Shown here in pieces: positions 30,849 through 38,328 of a stretch of DNA of 38,328 nucleotides. The stretch spans positions 1 through 38,328 of the forward strand of contig NZ_POTW01000064.1 of NCBI RefSeq assembly GCF_003236295.1. Direction: 5' to 3'. The notes beneath the pieces were generated by a model, which was not told where the DNA came from, ran no database searches, and saw nothing but the letters and a program-made list of their open reading frames with translations. The DNA comes from Jiangella anatolica. Its GTDB lineage: Bacteria > Actinomycetota > Actinomycetes > Jiangellales > Jiangellaceae. A program made the translations under genes and the position numbers. Position 1 is the stretch's first letter. Every line of letters starts with the position of its first letter.

Positions 30849-33731
30849 CTAGTCCCTGATCGTGATGGTGGCCCGCTGGTAGTTGTCGCGGGTCCCGTCC
30901 GGCACGTAGTTGTTCTGGATGTTGCCGGCCGCGTCGACGGCGAACCACTTGATCGTCGTCGTCTCGCTGATCGTGATCGGCTCCTGACCCTGGCGCGGGC
31001 CGGTGAACTCGATCCGCGGCGACTCGAACGTCGGCCGGCTCCCGTCGAGCGTGTAGTAGACGTCGGACGGCTCGCTGAGCTCGAACGTGATGTCCACGGG
31101 GTCGTCGAACGGGCCCCGTCCGGGCTCGAGGGTCGAGCGGGGCATGACGTTGTCCAGGCCGTACATCTGCGCGACCTCGAGGATGCCGAGCCAGCCGTTG
31201 GAGAACTCCTGCGCCTCCTCGTGGCCCTCCTCGTACGGCGGCGTGAAGCCGACGTCGGACCAGCCGCTCCCGTTCCAGGTCGGCGAGCCCGCCTCGAAGC
31301 TCCAGGCGAAGATGCCGTTGTTGTAGAAGTGGTCGTCGGCGGAGTTGCCGGCCGCCGAGTAGAGGACGTCGCTGATCGGCCCCACCCGGCTCGGCCACAC
31401 ACTGGTGCCGCGGTGCTCCTTGATCCGGTTCAGGATGACGTCCGACGCCGCGTAGAAGTAGCTCTCGACGCCGAAGCTGGGCCGCTCCAGCCCGTCGCGC
31501 GTGGGCAGCCGGTACGCGCCCGGCGCCCACATGAAGTAGCCGCCGTGGGTGTGCGTGTTCATCGCGAACCGGATGTTCGGGTTGTTCTCCACCAGCCAGA
31601 TCTCGTTCTTCGCCTCCGGCTCGGACAGCGGCGTCGGCCCGCTGTACGTGTCGCTGGTGCACGACCCCGAGGCGCCGCTGAAGCCCTGCTCCCGGTTGCC
31701 GACCCGGAAGTTCCGGTTCAGGTCGACGCCCCAGCCGTTCCTGGCCCGCAGGTCCGACGCACCGGTGATCGCGCAGTGGTTCGTCATGTTGCGGCGCTGC
31801 AAGGTGAAGTCGTGGATCGAGTAGTGCGAGCCGTCCGGGTTCACCGTCGGGACGATGAAGATGTCGAGGTTCCTGACCAGCTGACGGATGAACGGGTTGG
31901 ACCGGTAGTTGCGCAGCAGCCGCTCGGCGGTCTCGATGGCGACCAGCGGCGTCACCCACTCACGGGCGTGCTCCTGCGAGTACAGCAGGACGCCGGTCTG
32001 CGAGCCGTCGCGGTCGGTGCCGATCCGGATGGCCTTGACGGTGAACGGGTCGCGCGACACCGACTCCGGCGCCGACAGGTTGTCCGTCAGCCTGCGTGTC
32101 TGTGCCGGCGCGACGACGCCACCGCCCGGGCTGCCGCGCCAGGTGTAGGCCCGCACCAGCGCGCTCGCCGCGGGGTCGGCGTTCAGCGCAGCGACGACCT
32201 GGGCCGCCGTGCTCGTGACCGCCCCGGTCGCGTTGGTGGCGAGCTGGACCCGGACCGCGTCGCCGGTGACGCCGACGCTCAGCGGCGAGTTCGCCGCGCC
32301 GGGATCGGCCAGCTCGACGGTGATGTCGTTGCCGCCCTCGTGGCCCCAGGCCAGGGAGTCGACGCCGACGCGGTTCTCGTTCGGCGCTCCGTGCACGCGG
32401 CCGGCGGCGGGCAGGCCGGGCTTGACGACCGCGCCAGCCTCCATCGAGATCATCACCGACGGGATGGTGTTCGCCGGCGCCGTGCCGGTCATCGTGACCG
32501 GGTCGCCGGGCACGTTGTTGACGACGACGACGGCGATCGCGCCGGCGGCCTGGGCGTTGAGGACCTTGACGGTGTAGCCGCAGGTGCCGCGGTCGACCAC
32601 GGCGATGCTGCCGGCCGGGAAGCCGACCAGGGCCTCGCAGCCGTCGGCCGGATCGCCGGTCCCGTCGGCGACGCGGGCCAGGGTGCCGGGGATCCCCGCC
32701 GCGGCCGGCGCCTGGCCGAAGCCGGCGGCGACCGCCTCGTACTCGCCGGCGCCGGTGGACGGCGCGTCGACGACGATCTTCTCGGCGAACAGGGCCTGCG
32801 CTGGGCGCCGGTAGCCGTTCGTCTGGTTCGGCAGCTCGACGATCTCGGCCAGCTCGGGGAACTCCGCGGCCAGCGCCTCGATCCGCGCGGTGGCCTCGGT
32901 CGCGTCGACGTAGTGGTCCACGAAGCCCGTCGCCAGGTTGCCCCACTCCTGGGGCGCGCCGCGCCCGCGCGGGTACTCGCCGTCGAGCCACTCGGTGACC
33001 GGCCGCTCGGCCTCGCCGACGACCTGGCCGTTGAGGATGCTGCGCACCCGCATCCGCGACGGCACCGGATCGGCCGGCACCGGGTCGCCGGTGCGGTGGT
33101 ACATGTAGTGGCCCCCGTCGACGAACCGGGAGAGGTTGAACGTGCCGCCGGCGCCGATCGGCGTGCCCGGCCCGGCGTCGAGGCTCACCTCCACCAGCAC
33201 GTTCGCCGAGCTGGACCCGGCCTCGGAGAAGACCTCGATCTGGATGAACGTCTGGCCGAGGTTGTCGAACCAGGCGGCGCGCTGCACGTTCAGGTCGTCG
33301 CCGACGTCGAGCGCCGCCTCCTCAGCGGTCTCGATCTCGGCGACGGTGTCCTCGCGCTCCTCCTGCAGCGCGGCGAACTGCTCCTCCGACAGCACTGCCT
33401 CGCCGACGGCGAACCCCGCGTCGGTCAGCCACTGCTGCTCCGATGGCGTGACGATGGCCTCGACCCGCAGGCCGTCGGCGGTGTGGTCCACCTTCTCGGC
33501 CAGGTCGACGCCGGTGGCCACCAGCTGGTCGAGCGCGTCGCGGTCGGGCACCGTGATGGGGACGATCTCAGGCAGCTCGTAGCCGTCGGACGCGACCGAC
33601 TCGGCGGTGAGCTCGGGTACGGGTTCGGTCGCCGTGCCCTGCATCGCGAGCGGCGCGATGAGCAGTGCGGCGGGGACGACCACAGCGGTGGCCATGCCGG
33701 CGCTGCGGCGGGAGAGAGTGGGGCGAGCCAC
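30849..33731 (-). CDS. Secreted M14 zinc carboxypeptidase with nested insert domains
   Basis: A 960-residue exported peptidase; GTG 33731 follows GGAGGTGGATC, with a signal peptide at 1-35. The M14 fold starts at about 258 (GNLATGFVDHYVDATEATAR). It is interrupted at about 325-450 by a PA domain (GSIAVVDRGTCGYTVKVLNA, AIAVVVVNNVPGDP) and at about 453-555 by a phage-tail-like module (DITVELADPGAANSPLSVGV, TSTAAQVVAALNADPAASAL). The fold resumes at 565. Zn ligands are His588 and Glu591 (QEHAREW) and a His in MNTHTHGG (727/729); catalytic Glu813 is in WSFEAGS. A chitobiase C-terminal-like beta domain (VYYTLDGSRPTFESP) ends it. Its TAG stop belongs to the CTAG flank of the MITE. Confidence 0.9.
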   Translation of the reverse strand: MARPTLSRRSAGMATAVVVPAALLIAPLAMQGTATEPVPELTAESVASDGYELPEIVPITVPDRDALDQLVATGVDLAEKVDHTADGLRVEAIVTPSEQQWLTDAGFAVGEAVLSEEQFAALQEEREDTVAEIETAEEAALDVGDDLNVQRAAWFDNLGQTFIQIEVFSEAGSSSANVLVEVSLDAGPGTPIGAGGTFNLSRFVDGGHYMYHRTGDPVPADPVPSRMRVRSILNGQVVGEAERPVTEWLDGEYPRGRGAPQEWGNLATGFVDHYVDATEATARIEALAAEFPELAEIVELPNQTNGYRRPAQALFAEKIVVDAPSTGAGEYEAVAAGFGQAPAAAGIPGTLARVADGTGDPADGCEALVGFPAGSIAVVDRGTCGYTVKVLNAQAAGAIAVVVVNNVPGDPVTMTGTAPANTIPSVMISMEAGAVVKPGLPAAGRVHGAPNENRVGVDSLAWGHEGGNDITVELADPGAANSPLSVGVTGDAVRVQLATNATGAVTSTAAQVVAALNADPAASALVRAYTWRGSPGGGVVAPAQTRRLTDNLSAPESVSRDPFTVKAIRIGTDRDGSQTGVLLYSQEHAREWVTPLVAIETAERLLRNYRSNPFIRQLVRNLDIFIVPTVNPDGSHYSIHDFTLQRRNMTNHCAITGASDLRARNGWGVDLNRNFRVGNREQGFSGASGSCTSDTYSGPTPLSEPEAKNEIWLVENNPNIRFAMNTHTHGGYFMWAPGAYRLPTRDGLERPSFGVESYFYAASDVILNRIKEHRGTSVWPSRVGPISDVLYSAAGNSADDHFYNNGIFAWSFEAGSPTWNGSGWSDVGFTPPYEEGHEEAQEFSNGWLGILEVAQMYGLDNVMPRSTLEPGRGPFDDPVDITFELSEPSDVYYTLDGSRPTFESPRIEFTGPRQGQEPITISETTTIKWFAVDAAGNIQNNYVPDGTRDNYQRATITIRD

Positions 33732-33913
33732 GATCCACCTCCGGGTCTCGAGGCCGGCCCCGGGGTCGCCGCGCCGTTCGCCTCGAAGTCAGTAAGGGGC
33801 AGTAAAATGTGACACTCCGGCCGAACGGAACGATCGGACTGTAATGCCCCACTGATCAACTTGTCCAGAGCCGTGAGTACGGCCCGGCCCGCCGGCGTCG
33901 GCATCGCGCCAGT

Positions 33914-33968
33914 CGAACTACCTAAACATGCTAATGTGCAGGCGTAATTAGTTAGTTTAGCTAGTTCG
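33914..33968. promoter_or_regulatory. AT-rich inverted-repeat operator/promoter of the Fic gene
   Basis: CGAACTACCTAAAC (33914-33927) is the inverse complement of GTTTAGCTAGTTCG (33955-33968) with one mismatch, separated by 27 bases. The segment is far richer in A/T than the surrounding DNA and contains -10-like TAATGT and TAATTA. It ends two bases before the GGGAGG ribosome-binding site of the Fic gene. A dimeric regulator is expected to bind here; which one is unknown. Confidence 0.6.
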
Positions 33969-33980
33969 TTGGGAGGTTTG

Positions 33981-35033
33981 GTGCAGTCCTTCGCCGACAC
34001 CGACTCGCTCGTGGGCAGCGTGCCGTTCGCGCTGGTCAACGACCTGCGCGTGGTCGACACCGGGCGGGGCACCGAGGCGTTGTTCGCGGACAAGCTGCCC
34101 GGGCTGCTCACCAGCCTGGCGGACCGCGCCCGGGTGGCCAGCATCGAGGCGTCCTCGGCGATCGAAGGGGTCGTCGTCGCGGACCGTGCGCGGGCCGCGG
34201 AGATCCTCGCCGGACGGGCGGAGGGGCTGCGGAACCGCAGCGAACAGGAGCTGGCCGGCTACCGCGCCGCGCTGGACTACCTCTATCGCGAGCCGTGGCA
34301 GCCGCTGAACGCCGGGCTCCTGCTGCACCTGCACCGGCTGCTGTTCGCCTACACCGAGGTGTCCGGCGGCACGTTCAAGCCGGCCGACAATCTGGTGGTC
34401 GACCGGCTGCCGGACGGCACCCGGGTCAAACGGTTCACACCCGTCCCGGCCGCGCGGACGCCGTCCTCCGTCGACGAGCTGATCGGCCGGTACACCGCCG
34501 CTCAGCGGGCGGGACGGCACCATCCGGTCATCCTGGTCGGCCTGTTCGCGCTGGACCTGCTGACGATCCATCCCTTCCTCGACGGCAATGGACGGATCAC
34601 CCGGGCACTCACGAACGCGCTGCTGCAGGAGGCCGGCTACGGCGTCACCCGCTACGTCTCACTGGAGACGATGATCGCGAACTCGGCCGACGCCTACTAC
34701 GCCGCACTGCTCGCGTCGACCGACGGCTGGCACCAGAGCCGGCACGACCCGTGGCCCTGGCTGCGCTACTTCGTCACCGTCGTGCGGCGCAGCTACGAGG
34801 AGTTCGCCACCGTCACCGCGGCGGCCCGGTCCGGCGGCAGCAAACAGGACCGGGTCCGCGACTACGTGCGCCACCACGCGCCGCCGACGTTCCGCATCGC
34901 CGACGTGCGGATCGCGCTGCCCGGCGTCAGCGACCAGACGATCCGGCTGGCGCTCGACTCGCTCAAGGTCGCCGGCGAGGTCGAGGCCGACGGCGTCGGG
35001 CGAGCCGCCACCTGGACCCGGTCTCAGCGGTAG
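33981..35033 (+). CDS. Fic-family AMP-transferase with C-terminal winged helix
   Basis: A 350-residue protein. GTG 33981, four bases after GGGAGG, is preferred to the in-frame TTG codons at 33969 and 33978. The N-terminal inhibitory motif S/TxxxE(G/N) is present as SSAIEG (class II Fic: the Glu blocks productive ATP binding). A FicN-type segment follows (GYRAALDYLYREPWQPLNAG). The Fic core HPFLDGNGRITRALTNALLQ (about 193) has catalytic His and anion-binding residues intact, with the flap near GTFKPADN. Residues 285-350 form a winged helix (QDRVRDYVRHHAPPTFRIAD, VSDQTIRLALDSLKVAGEVE). It probably AMPylates protein targets under self-inhibition. It ends in a 10-base overlap with the convergent aldolase gene. 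Confidence 0.92.
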   Translation: MQSFADTDSLVGSVPFALVNDLRVVDTGRGTEALFADKLPGLLTSLADRARVASIEASSAIEGVVVADRARAAEILAGRAEGLRNRSEQELAGYRAALDYLYREPWQPLNAGLLLHLHRLLFAYTEVSGGTFKPADNLVVDRLPDGTRVKRFTPVPAARTPSSVDELIGRYTAAQRAGRHHPVILVGLFALDLLTIHPFLDGNGRITRALTNALLQEAGYGVTRYVSLETMIANSADAYYAALLASTDGWHQSRHDPWPWLRYFVTVVRRSYEEFATVTAAARSGGSKQDRVRDYVRHHAPPTFRIADVRIALPGVSDQTIRLALDSLKVAGEVEADGVGRAATWTRSQR

Positions 35034-35986
35034 AGCGGCGCGCGGCCGGCCTGGCCGAACAGCACCATCCGCTCCTCCAGCAGCCGCTGCGCCGACTCGC
35101 GCCCCGCGGCCAGGTACAGCGCCGGGTCGACCGACCCGGGGTCGGCGGCGAGAGCCTCGCGGACGCCGGCGGTGAAGGCGAGGTAGTGGTCCATCCCTTG
35201 ATTGACCTTGCGGACGCCGAGCCCGATCGCCTTCACCTTCTCCTCGTCCGCCACGCCCCACGACGACGGCACCGCGCCGCCGCACGCGTTCACCCGCGCC
35301 CGCAGCTCATCCGGCAGCGACGACGACCCGTGCAGGACGAGGTGGGTGGACGGCACCAGGGCGGCGATCGAGGCGACGAGGTCCAGCCGCAGGACCGACC
35401 CCGACGGCGGGGTGGAGAACTTGTACGCGCCGTGCGACGTGCCGACGGCGACGGCGAGCGCGTCGACCCCCGTCGCGGCGACGAACGCCGCCGCCTCGGC
35501 CGGGTCGGCCAGCACGATCTCCGCCCGCGTCGACCCGTCCTTCGAGCCGCCGATCGTCCCCAGCTCGCCCTCGACGGAGACGCCGCGGTCGTGCGCGTAC
35601 TCGACGACGCGACGCGTCACCGCGACGTTCGACTCGAACGACGCAGGAAGACCGGAGGCGTCCAGCGACCCGTCGATCATCACGCTGGTGAACCCGGCCG
35701 AGATCGCCCGCACGCACGTCTCGACCGTCGGCCCGTGGTCCAGGTGCAGCGCGACCGGCACCTCCGGATAGTCGTCGATGAGCCGCAGCAGCAAGCCCCA
35801 GAACACCGAATCCGACCCGAACGGATGCGAGCCGGCCAGCGTCTCGACGATCACCGGCGAGTCGGTCGCGCGCGCGGCATCCAACACCGCCTGGGCCATC
35901 GTCAGGTCGGCGACGTTGAACGCGCCCACGCCGAATGCGGCACCGGCGGCGACGTCGAGCAGGGTACGGTTCGTGACGAGCGTCAT
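35024..35986 (-). CDS. Class II fructose-bisphosphate-type aldolase
   Basis: A 320-residue zinc-dependent aldolase of the FbaA/GatY group. Zn and catalytic residues are visible in VALHLDHGPT (catalytic Asp, His), EGELGTIGGSKDG, VAVGTSHGAYKF (His) and LVLHGSSSLPDELR (His). KVNQGMDHYLAFTAGVREAL forms the phosphate-binding N/D-x-(D/G) region. GGAG precedes ATG 35986. It is divergent from a LacI regulator 60 bases away, so it is probably a dedicated catabolic aldolase (ketose 1,6-bisphosphate or 1-phosphate type) rather than the glycolytic enzyme. Confidence 0.9.
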   Translation of the reverse strand: MTLVTNRTLLDVAAGAAFGVGAFNVADLTMAQAVLDAARATDSPVIVETLAGSHPFGSDSVFWGLLLRLIDDYPEVPVALHLDHGPTVETCVRAISAGFTSVMIDGSLDASGLPASFESNVAVTRRVVEYAHDRGVSVEGELGTIGGSKDGSTRAEIVLADPAEAAAFVAATGVDALAVAVGTSHGAYKFSTPPSGSVLRLDLVASIAALVPSTHLVLHGSSSLPDELRARVNACGGAVPSSWGVADEEKVKAIGLGVRKVNQGMDHYLAFTAGVREALAADPGSVDPALYLAAGRESAQRLLEERMVLFGQAGRAPLYR

Positions 35987-36045
35987 GGCAGCTCCGGTGA
36001 CATGGGACGGGCGAGGACGGGGGTGAGCGAGTGGAGGGTTCGCAG

Positions 36046-37083
36046 GTGACGGCGGCCGGCGGGCGCACCGTGCGCCTGGCCGACATCGCGACCCGCGCCG
36101 GCGTGTCCGTCAAGACGGTGTCGCGCGTCATCAACGCCGAGCCGCACGTCGCCGCCGCCACCCGGCAGGCCGTCGAGGCGGCGATCGAGGAGCTCGGCGC
36201 CGGCGGCGAGGGCCGGCCGCGCGGACGCAAGCGGCGCACCGGCGTCGTCGGGCTGATCTTCCCCGACGTGCGCAACGACTACTTCGCCGCGGTCAGCCGG
36301 GCGCTGCAGGAGCGGCTGGCCACCGTCAGCCCGACGCTGGTGTCCAGCGACTCCGACGACGACCTGCACATCGAGGAGGACATCCTGCAGGCCTACCGCC
36401 GGCTCGAGGTCGACGGCCTGGTGATCTTCCCGACGGGCGCGCCGGGGCTGCCCGACTTCGCCCAGCAGATCCCCACCGTCGTCGTCGACCGGACGGTGCC
36501 GTCGGTGCGCGGGCTGGTCGACCACGTGCTGCCCGACAGCCGCCGGGCGGCGGAGTCGCTGACCCTGCACATGATCGAGCAGCACCACGTCCAGCGGGTC
36601 TGCCTGGTGGCCGGCAACCTCGGCGTGTCGACGCTGCGCAACCGGCACACCGCCTTCCACCGGGTGGTCGGCCGCACCGGCACCGAGAACCACGTGCTGG
36701 CCGGACTGACCACCGCCGAGGAGGCCGAGACAGCGGCGTACGCGCTGTTCCGGACGCTGGAGCCGCCCTTCGGCGTGCTGTCGACGAACAGCCTGATGTT
36801 CTGGGGCGTGCTGTCCGCGGCGGTCCGGCTCGGGCTGAAGATCCCGTCCGACATCGTGCTGACGACGTTCGACCAGATCCCCGGCGTCGGCACGACCGGG
36901 ATCATCCCGACCAACGCGGTGGCGCCGGCGACGACGCTGGCCGCGCGGGTGGTGCAGCTGCTCACCGAGCGGATCAACAACCCCGGCCTGCCGCCGCGGC
37001 TGCTTGAGATCGACTACGACATCGCCTACGGCACCACCTGCGGCTGCATCCCGCTCGACGCCGCCCGCAACGTGCTGGGCTGA
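36046..37083 (+). CDS. LacI-family transcriptional regulator
   Basis: A 345-residue repressor. GTG 36046 with GGAGGG seven bases upstream is preferred; GTG 36031 would overlap that SD. HTH and hinge: VRLADIATRAGVSVKTVSRV, then INAEPHVAAATRQAVEAAIE. The periplasmic-binding-like domain runs from TGVVGLIFPDVRNDYFAAVS through VDGLVIFPTGAP, RVCLVAGNLGVSTLRNRHTA and FGVLSTNSLMFWGVLSAAVR to IVLTTFDQIPG. The C-terminus has an unusual Cys pair, TTCGCIP. It is divergent from the aldolase and convergent with the AraD-like/FGGY pair, so it likely controls a sugar pathway made of those three genes. Confidence 0.9.
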   Translation: MTAAGGRTVRLADIATRAGVSVKTVSRVINAEPHVAAATRQAVEAAIEELGAGGEGRPRGRKRRTGVVGLIFPDVRNDYFAAVSRALQERLATVSPTLVSSDSDDDLHIEEDILQAYRRLEVDGLVIFPTGAPGLPDFAQQIPTVVVDRTVPSVRGLVDHVLPDSRRAAESLTLHMIEQHHVQRVCLVAGNLGVSTLRNRHTAFHRVVGRTGTENHVLAGLTTAEEAETAAYALFRTLEPPFGVLSTNSLMFWGVLSAAVRLGLKIPSDIVLTTFDQIPGVGTTGIIPTNAVAPATTLAARVVQLLTERINNPGLPPRLLEIDYDIAYGTTCGCIPLDAARNVLG

Positions 37084-37097
37084 CGGCGGCGCCGGGC

Positions 37098-37742
37098 TCA
37101 CAGCGTGTGCGTGATGCCGAGCGAGGCGTAGTCGAGCACGATCGGGTCCGACGTGATCGCGCGGGCGTGCGTGAGCACCTTCGCCGCGCTCTCCACCGCG
37201 ACGGTGGTCTTGAACGCGTCGCGCAGGTTCGGCCCGACGGTGAGCAGCCCGTGGTTGGCCCACACGACCGCGTTCCGGTCCTCCAGATAGCGAGCCATCT
37301 CGCGGCCGAACTCGGTGGAGTTGCTCAGCGCGAACGGCATGATCGGCACGTCGCCCTTGGTGTAGATCACCATGTTGACCAGGGCGCCGCGGATCGGCTC
37401 GCCGAGCACGCCGAAGACGTTGGCGAACGTCGGCTCGGTGTGCACGATCGCCTGCACGTCCGGCCGGGCCGCGTAGACGGCGAGGTGCACCGTCACCTCC
37501 GACGACGGCTGCAGGCGGCCGTCGACGACGTTGGCGTCCTTGTCGACGACGACGAGGTCGGCCGGCGTCATCTTGTCGTACTCGAGGTCGGTCGGGGTGA
37601 TGAGGAACGTCTCCGTGCCCGGGATGCGGATGCTGATGTTGCCCTGCGTGTTGAAGTTCAGGCCCAGCTGCACCGACTCCAGGCAGTAGGCGAGCACGCT
37701 CTCCCGGGCGGCCTGCAGGTCGAACGTGTCGAGCGTGGTCAT
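37098..37742 (-). CDS. Class II aldolase/adducin-fold enzyme (AraD/FucA-like)
   Basis: A 214-residue protein of the sugar-phosphate aldolase/epimerase fold. GGAGGA stands six bases before ATG 37742. GLNFNTQGNISIRIP is the substrate-phosphate loop (N-T-x-G-N-x-S), followed by ITPTDLEYDKMTPADLVVVD and catalytic-type Glu in PSSEVTVHLAVY. The metal motif, normally HTH, reads AIVHTEPTFANVF, so the second His is Glu; the third His is in VWANHGLLTVG. It overlaps the FGGY kinase gene by four bases upstream. The pair resembles ribulokinase/ribulose-5-P epimerase or fuculokinase/fuculose-1-P aldolase partners, but the altered ligand makes specificity uncertain. Confidence 0.85.
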   Translation of the reverse strand: MTTLDTFDLQAARESVLAYCLESVQLGLNFNTQGNISIRIPGTETFLITPTDLEYDKMTPADLVVVDKDANVVDGRLQPSSEVTVHLAVYAARPDVQAIVHTEPTFANVFGVLGEPIRGALVNMVIYTKGDVPIMPFALSNSTEFGREMARYLEDRNAVVWANHGLLTVGPNLRDAFKTTVAVESAAKVLTHARAITSDPIVLDYASLGITHTL

Positions 37743-38328
37743 GCGGTTTCCTCCAGTGCGGTGAACGAGTCGTTGACGGTCCGCAGCAGCGGGTAGAGGC
37801 TGCCGAAGGTCTCGCGCTGCCGGGCGTACCAGGCGGCGTGTTCGGGCTCGGGCTCGGCGTCGTGCAGAACCGGCGGCGCGGGCAGTGCGCTCACCCCGTC
37901 GTGGACGCCGACGCCGATCGCGGCCAGCAGGGCGGCGCCGCGGGTGGACGCCTCCTTGGTGACGGCGCGCAGCCGCACCGCGGCCGCGTCGGCCCGGGCC
38001 TGCAGCGCGCTCGGGTTGGCCGACCCGCCGCCGACGGCGTACACGTCGGTCCCGGCGATGCCGCGCTCGGCCAGGGCGGCCCGGATCTTCGCCAGCTCGT
38101 ACCCCGACGCCTCGACGAACGCCCGCGCGACCTGCGCCGTCGTCGTCTCCAGCGTGAGCCCGAGCAGCGCGCCGCGGGCCAGCGGGTCGTTGTCGAGCGT
38201 GCCGGACCCCGCGAGGTACGGCAGCACCAGCAGGGCCGGCGGCGGCGTCGCCGTCAGGTCGAACAGCGACGCCCACGGGTCGACGCGGTCGTGGTGCACG
38301 AGCGAGGCGAACCAGTCCAGCGCCCACC
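37739..38328 (-). CDS. FGGY-family carbohydrate kinase, C-terminal part (runs off window)
   Basis: The frame is open to the right edge; about 196 codons are present and the N-terminal half lies outside. Visible is the FGGY C-terminal ATPase domain: LVLPYLAGSGTLDNDPLARG, LLGLTLETTTAQVARAFVEA, VYAVGGGSANPSALQARADA (adenosine-binding GGGS/A) and KEASTRGAALLAAIGVGV. These match xylulo-/ribulokinase-type enzymes. The stop overlaps the ATG of the class II aldolase-like gene (ATGA), so phosphorylation of a ketose followed by aldol cleavage or epimerisation is the likely order. The specific sugar cannot be assigned. Confidence 0.88.
   Translation of the reverse strand, partial: WALDWFASLVHHDRVDPWASLFDLTATPPPALLVLPYLAGSGTLDNDPLARGALLGLTLETTTAQVARAFVEASGYELAKIRAALAERGIAGTDVYAVGGGSANPSALQARADAAAVRLRAVTKEASTRGAALLAAIGVGVHDGVSALPAPPVLHDAEPEPEHAAWYARQRETFGSLYPLLRTVNDSFTALEETA

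Noticed and set aside
28930-31959. 1009-codon minus-strand open frame suggesting a fusion
   Set aside because: Only the last 244 codons (TIGR03943-like) are real; upstream it runs out of frame through the permease, the MITE and the peptidase.

Overview
This is a high-GC (about 70 % or more) chromosome segment with strong G/C preference at third codon positions, GTG starts, many 4-base ATGA/GTGA gene overlaps and actinobacterial gene families (XRE/ClgR-like regulator, LLM flavin oxidoreductase, CUT1 ABC transporter with ROK/GntR/LacI regulators, DUF937, NarL-type two-component system). It most resembles a soil or plant-associated saprophytic actinomycete; genus is not determinable by eye. Thirty-eight protein genes are supported (one frameshifted, one cut by the right edge). 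I saw no rRNA, tRNA, CRISPR array or complete insertion sequence.

Layout. 1-418: non-coding, with a striking 57-bp-arm inverted repeat. 419-3536: an XRE regulator divergent from an ArsR regulator coupled to a tiny membrane/coiled-coil protein, then a coupled cassette of a heme-oxygenase-like diiron protein, a CDGSH Fe-S protein and an LLM flavin oxidoreductase. 3542-8277: housekeeping/accessory genes (AsnC regulator, RBBP9-type hydrolase, APH-like kinase, DUF4287-SRPBCC protein, DUF1761 membrane protein, a frameshifted small gene, DUF937 protein, methylglyoxal synthase). 8309-11236: a 975-residue secreted alpha/beta hydrolase.

11325-25077 is the core of the window: a carbohydrate or sugar-acid catabolic island around one GntR/HutC regulator. 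An eight-gene minus-strand operon (ROK - SIS - SDR - FAD oxidoreductase - solute-binding lipoprotein - two permeases - 2-hydroxyacid dehydrogenase) starts from a promoter whose -10 and start region are covered by palindromes. A second minus-strand operon (Tat-exported beta-helix protein - secreted beta-propeller - phosphotriesterase-family lactonase-like enzyme) has a promoter followed by a related TGTCTA/TAGACA operator. I infer one regulon: extracellular attack on a polymer, uptake of the product, and intracellular oxidation, lactone opening and phosphosugar handling. The substrate is not evident and the enzyme combination is not one I recognise.

25312-28881: a NarL-type sensor kinase/response regulator pair, divergent from a beta-propeller lipoprotein. 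28930-33731: a TIGR03943-like protein, an ArsP/DUF318-type permease and a large secreted M14 metallopeptidase; a 159-bp MITE-like element flanked by CTAG lies exactly between the last two and supplies the peptidase stop codon. 33981-35033: a class II (self-inhibited) Fic AMP-transferase behind an AT-rich palindromic promoter. 35024-38328: a second sugar locus (class II fructose-bisphosphate-type aldolase, LacI regulator, class II aldolase/epimerase of the AraD/FucA fold with an altered metal motif, and the C-terminal half of an FGGY sugar kinase running off the window).
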